From Patescibacteria group bacterium (GTDB lineage: Bacteria; Patescibacteriota; Minisyncoccia; UBA6257; UBA11618), in assembly GCA_003539915.1 (NCBI GenBank), contig DPNX01000016.1:1-6125 (forward strand): DNA of 6,125 nucleotides, read 5' to 3'. Each line of letters opens with the position of its first letter. The stretch's first letter is position 1. The position numbers and the translations under genes were made by a program. The notes beneath the pieces were generated by a model. It had not been told where the DNA came from, made no database searches, and saw only the letters and a list, made by a program, of their open reading frames with translations. Positions 5,395 to 6,125 of this stretch are shown in pieces.

Positions 5395-6125
5395 ATGAAA
5401 AACATTAAGGTTTTCGCGACCATTTTAATTTTAAGCAGCTTATTTATGGGCCTAACAGCTCAGGCTTATCACGATTATTATCATCGACCTGCCCCACCTC
5501 ACAACTCTCTTCCTAGGTGGAATGCTCAAGCTGTTAAGTATGCTCACGTTGGTCAAAAACTAACATTTACCGTTTCTGCTACCGATCCCGATAGTGATCG
5601 TCTAATTTACCATGGCATGTTCCTACCTATAGGAGCTCGCTTTGATAGTCAGACTAGAACCTTTACTTGGATTCCAAGAAGGGCTGGTGCTTATGACCTA
5701 CAGTTTCGAGTTTTTGATGGTAACGATACTTTTTCCGATCTTTTTGTGACCGCTATTATTGGTAATCATTTACCGGAATTTAATAATCTAGGATCTACCT
5801 ATACCCCAACTACTTCCGGCAGTCATTTAAACTTTGTTAACTTTAATCCACCTGGTATTACCAAAGAAAACCAGCTCTATACTTATACTGTTCAGACTAA
5901 TAGTAGTCATAAGGTAACTTATTCTTTGCCCAATGCTCCTCAAGGCATGACTATTAATCCAGAATTGGGAATTATTATCTGGCTACCCAACCAGAACCAG
6001 GCTCAGCTAGCTCCTTACTTTGTAACGGTTAAGGCTACTAATGGCTATCGAGATGCTCAACTTAACTATAACCTTACCGTCAATGAAGGTGGTGTAGTAA
6101 CTGTTCAACCAACCCCTAACCCAAC
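5395..6125 (+). CDS. Secreted protein with Ig/cadherin-like modules, N-terminal part
   Basis: The ATG at 5395 opens a frame of 243 codons that runs off the window without a stop. Residues 1-24 are a clear signal peptide: MKNIK, a hydrophobic core (VFATILILSSLFMGL) and AQA before a likely cleavage at A24/Y25. Residues about 47-120 form a cadherin/dystroglycan-like or putative-Ig (He_PIG) module with GQKLTFTVSATDPDSD (53-68), GARFDSQTRTFTWIP (80-94) and AGAYDLQFRVFDGND (97-111). Its Asp-rich loop may bind calcium. A second, more diverged module spans about 152-230, with GMTINPELGIIIWLP (184-198) and FVTVKATNGY (209-218). A Thr/Pro linker (VQPTPNP) begins at 237. No Cys is visible. The role is probably extracellular binding, adhesion or display at the cell surface; the part beyond the window decides the function. 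A competing ATG at 5388 stops after six codons. No Shine-Dalgarno site precedes the start, which fits leaderless expression from the adjoining promoter. Confidence 0.85.
   Translation, partial: MKNIKVFATILILSSLFMGLTAQAYHDYYHRPAPPHNSLPRWNAQAVKYAHVGQKLTFTVSATDPDSDRLIYHGMFLPIGARFDSQTRTFTWIPRRAGAYDLQFRVFDGNDTFSDLFVTAIIGNHLPEFNNLGSTYTPTTSGSHLNFVNFNPPGITKENQLYTYTVQTNSSHKVTYSLPNAPQGMTINPELGIIIWLPNQNQAQLAPYFVTVKATNGYRDAQLNYNLTVNEGGVVTVQPTPNP

Noticed and set aside
5388..5408. ATG just before the Ig-like gene as a start or leader peptide
   Set aside because: It stops after six codons (MADEKH). The ATG at 5395 opens the signal peptide. A leader peptide is unlikely because transcription is predicted to begin at about 5395.

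Overview
The window reads as a compact stretch of bacterial chromosome, roughly 40% GC by eye. I infer a member of the Candidate Phyla Radiation (Patescibacteria). The reasons are the tight gene packing, a short methionyl-tRNA synthetase without a C-terminal tRNA-binding tail, a shortened leucyl-tRNA synthetase, genes without Shine-Dalgarno sites that look leaderless, and a secreted Ig/cadherin-like protein. This assignment rests on overall character, not on a marker gene. No in-frame UGA interrupts any gene and leuS ends at UGA, so the standard bacterial code fits.

Layout from left to right: (1) bases 1-508 (+) hold the C-terminal part of an AI-2E/UPF0118 family membrane permease. (2) Bases 519-749 (-) hold a small 76-residue protein of unknown function. 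It has the best expression signals in the window: a perfect TTGACA-N17-TATAAT promoter, a strong AAGGAGG ribosome site and a good intrinsic terminator. (3) Bases 751-859 are a divergent regulatory region between that gene and the metG operon. (4) Bases 860-5362 (+) hold a three-gene housekeeping operon, metG - tatD - leuS, with a 10-base gap and then a one-base TAATG overlap. (5) From 5395 (+) to the window end runs the start of a secreted protein with a signal peptide and two Ig/cadherin-like modules, driven by its own promoter that overlaps the leuS stop codon.

The operon joins two class I aminoacyl-tRNA synthetases, for Met and Leu, with a TatD-family metal-dependent DNase. The metG-tatD pairing is a known gene order in Firmicutes; here leuS follows.

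The most interesting parts are regulatory. The convergent permease and orphan gene have interlocked terminators: each terminator lies in or against the other gene's coding end. Both metG and the Ig-like gene have a -10 box only 7-9 bases before the start codon and no Shine-Dalgarno site, which predicts leaderless mRNAs. The orphan gene instead has a leader of about 34 bases with a strong Shine-Dalgarno site and two mutually exclusive short hairpins around it. I see no CRISPR array, rRNA, tRNA, insertion sequence or defence system.
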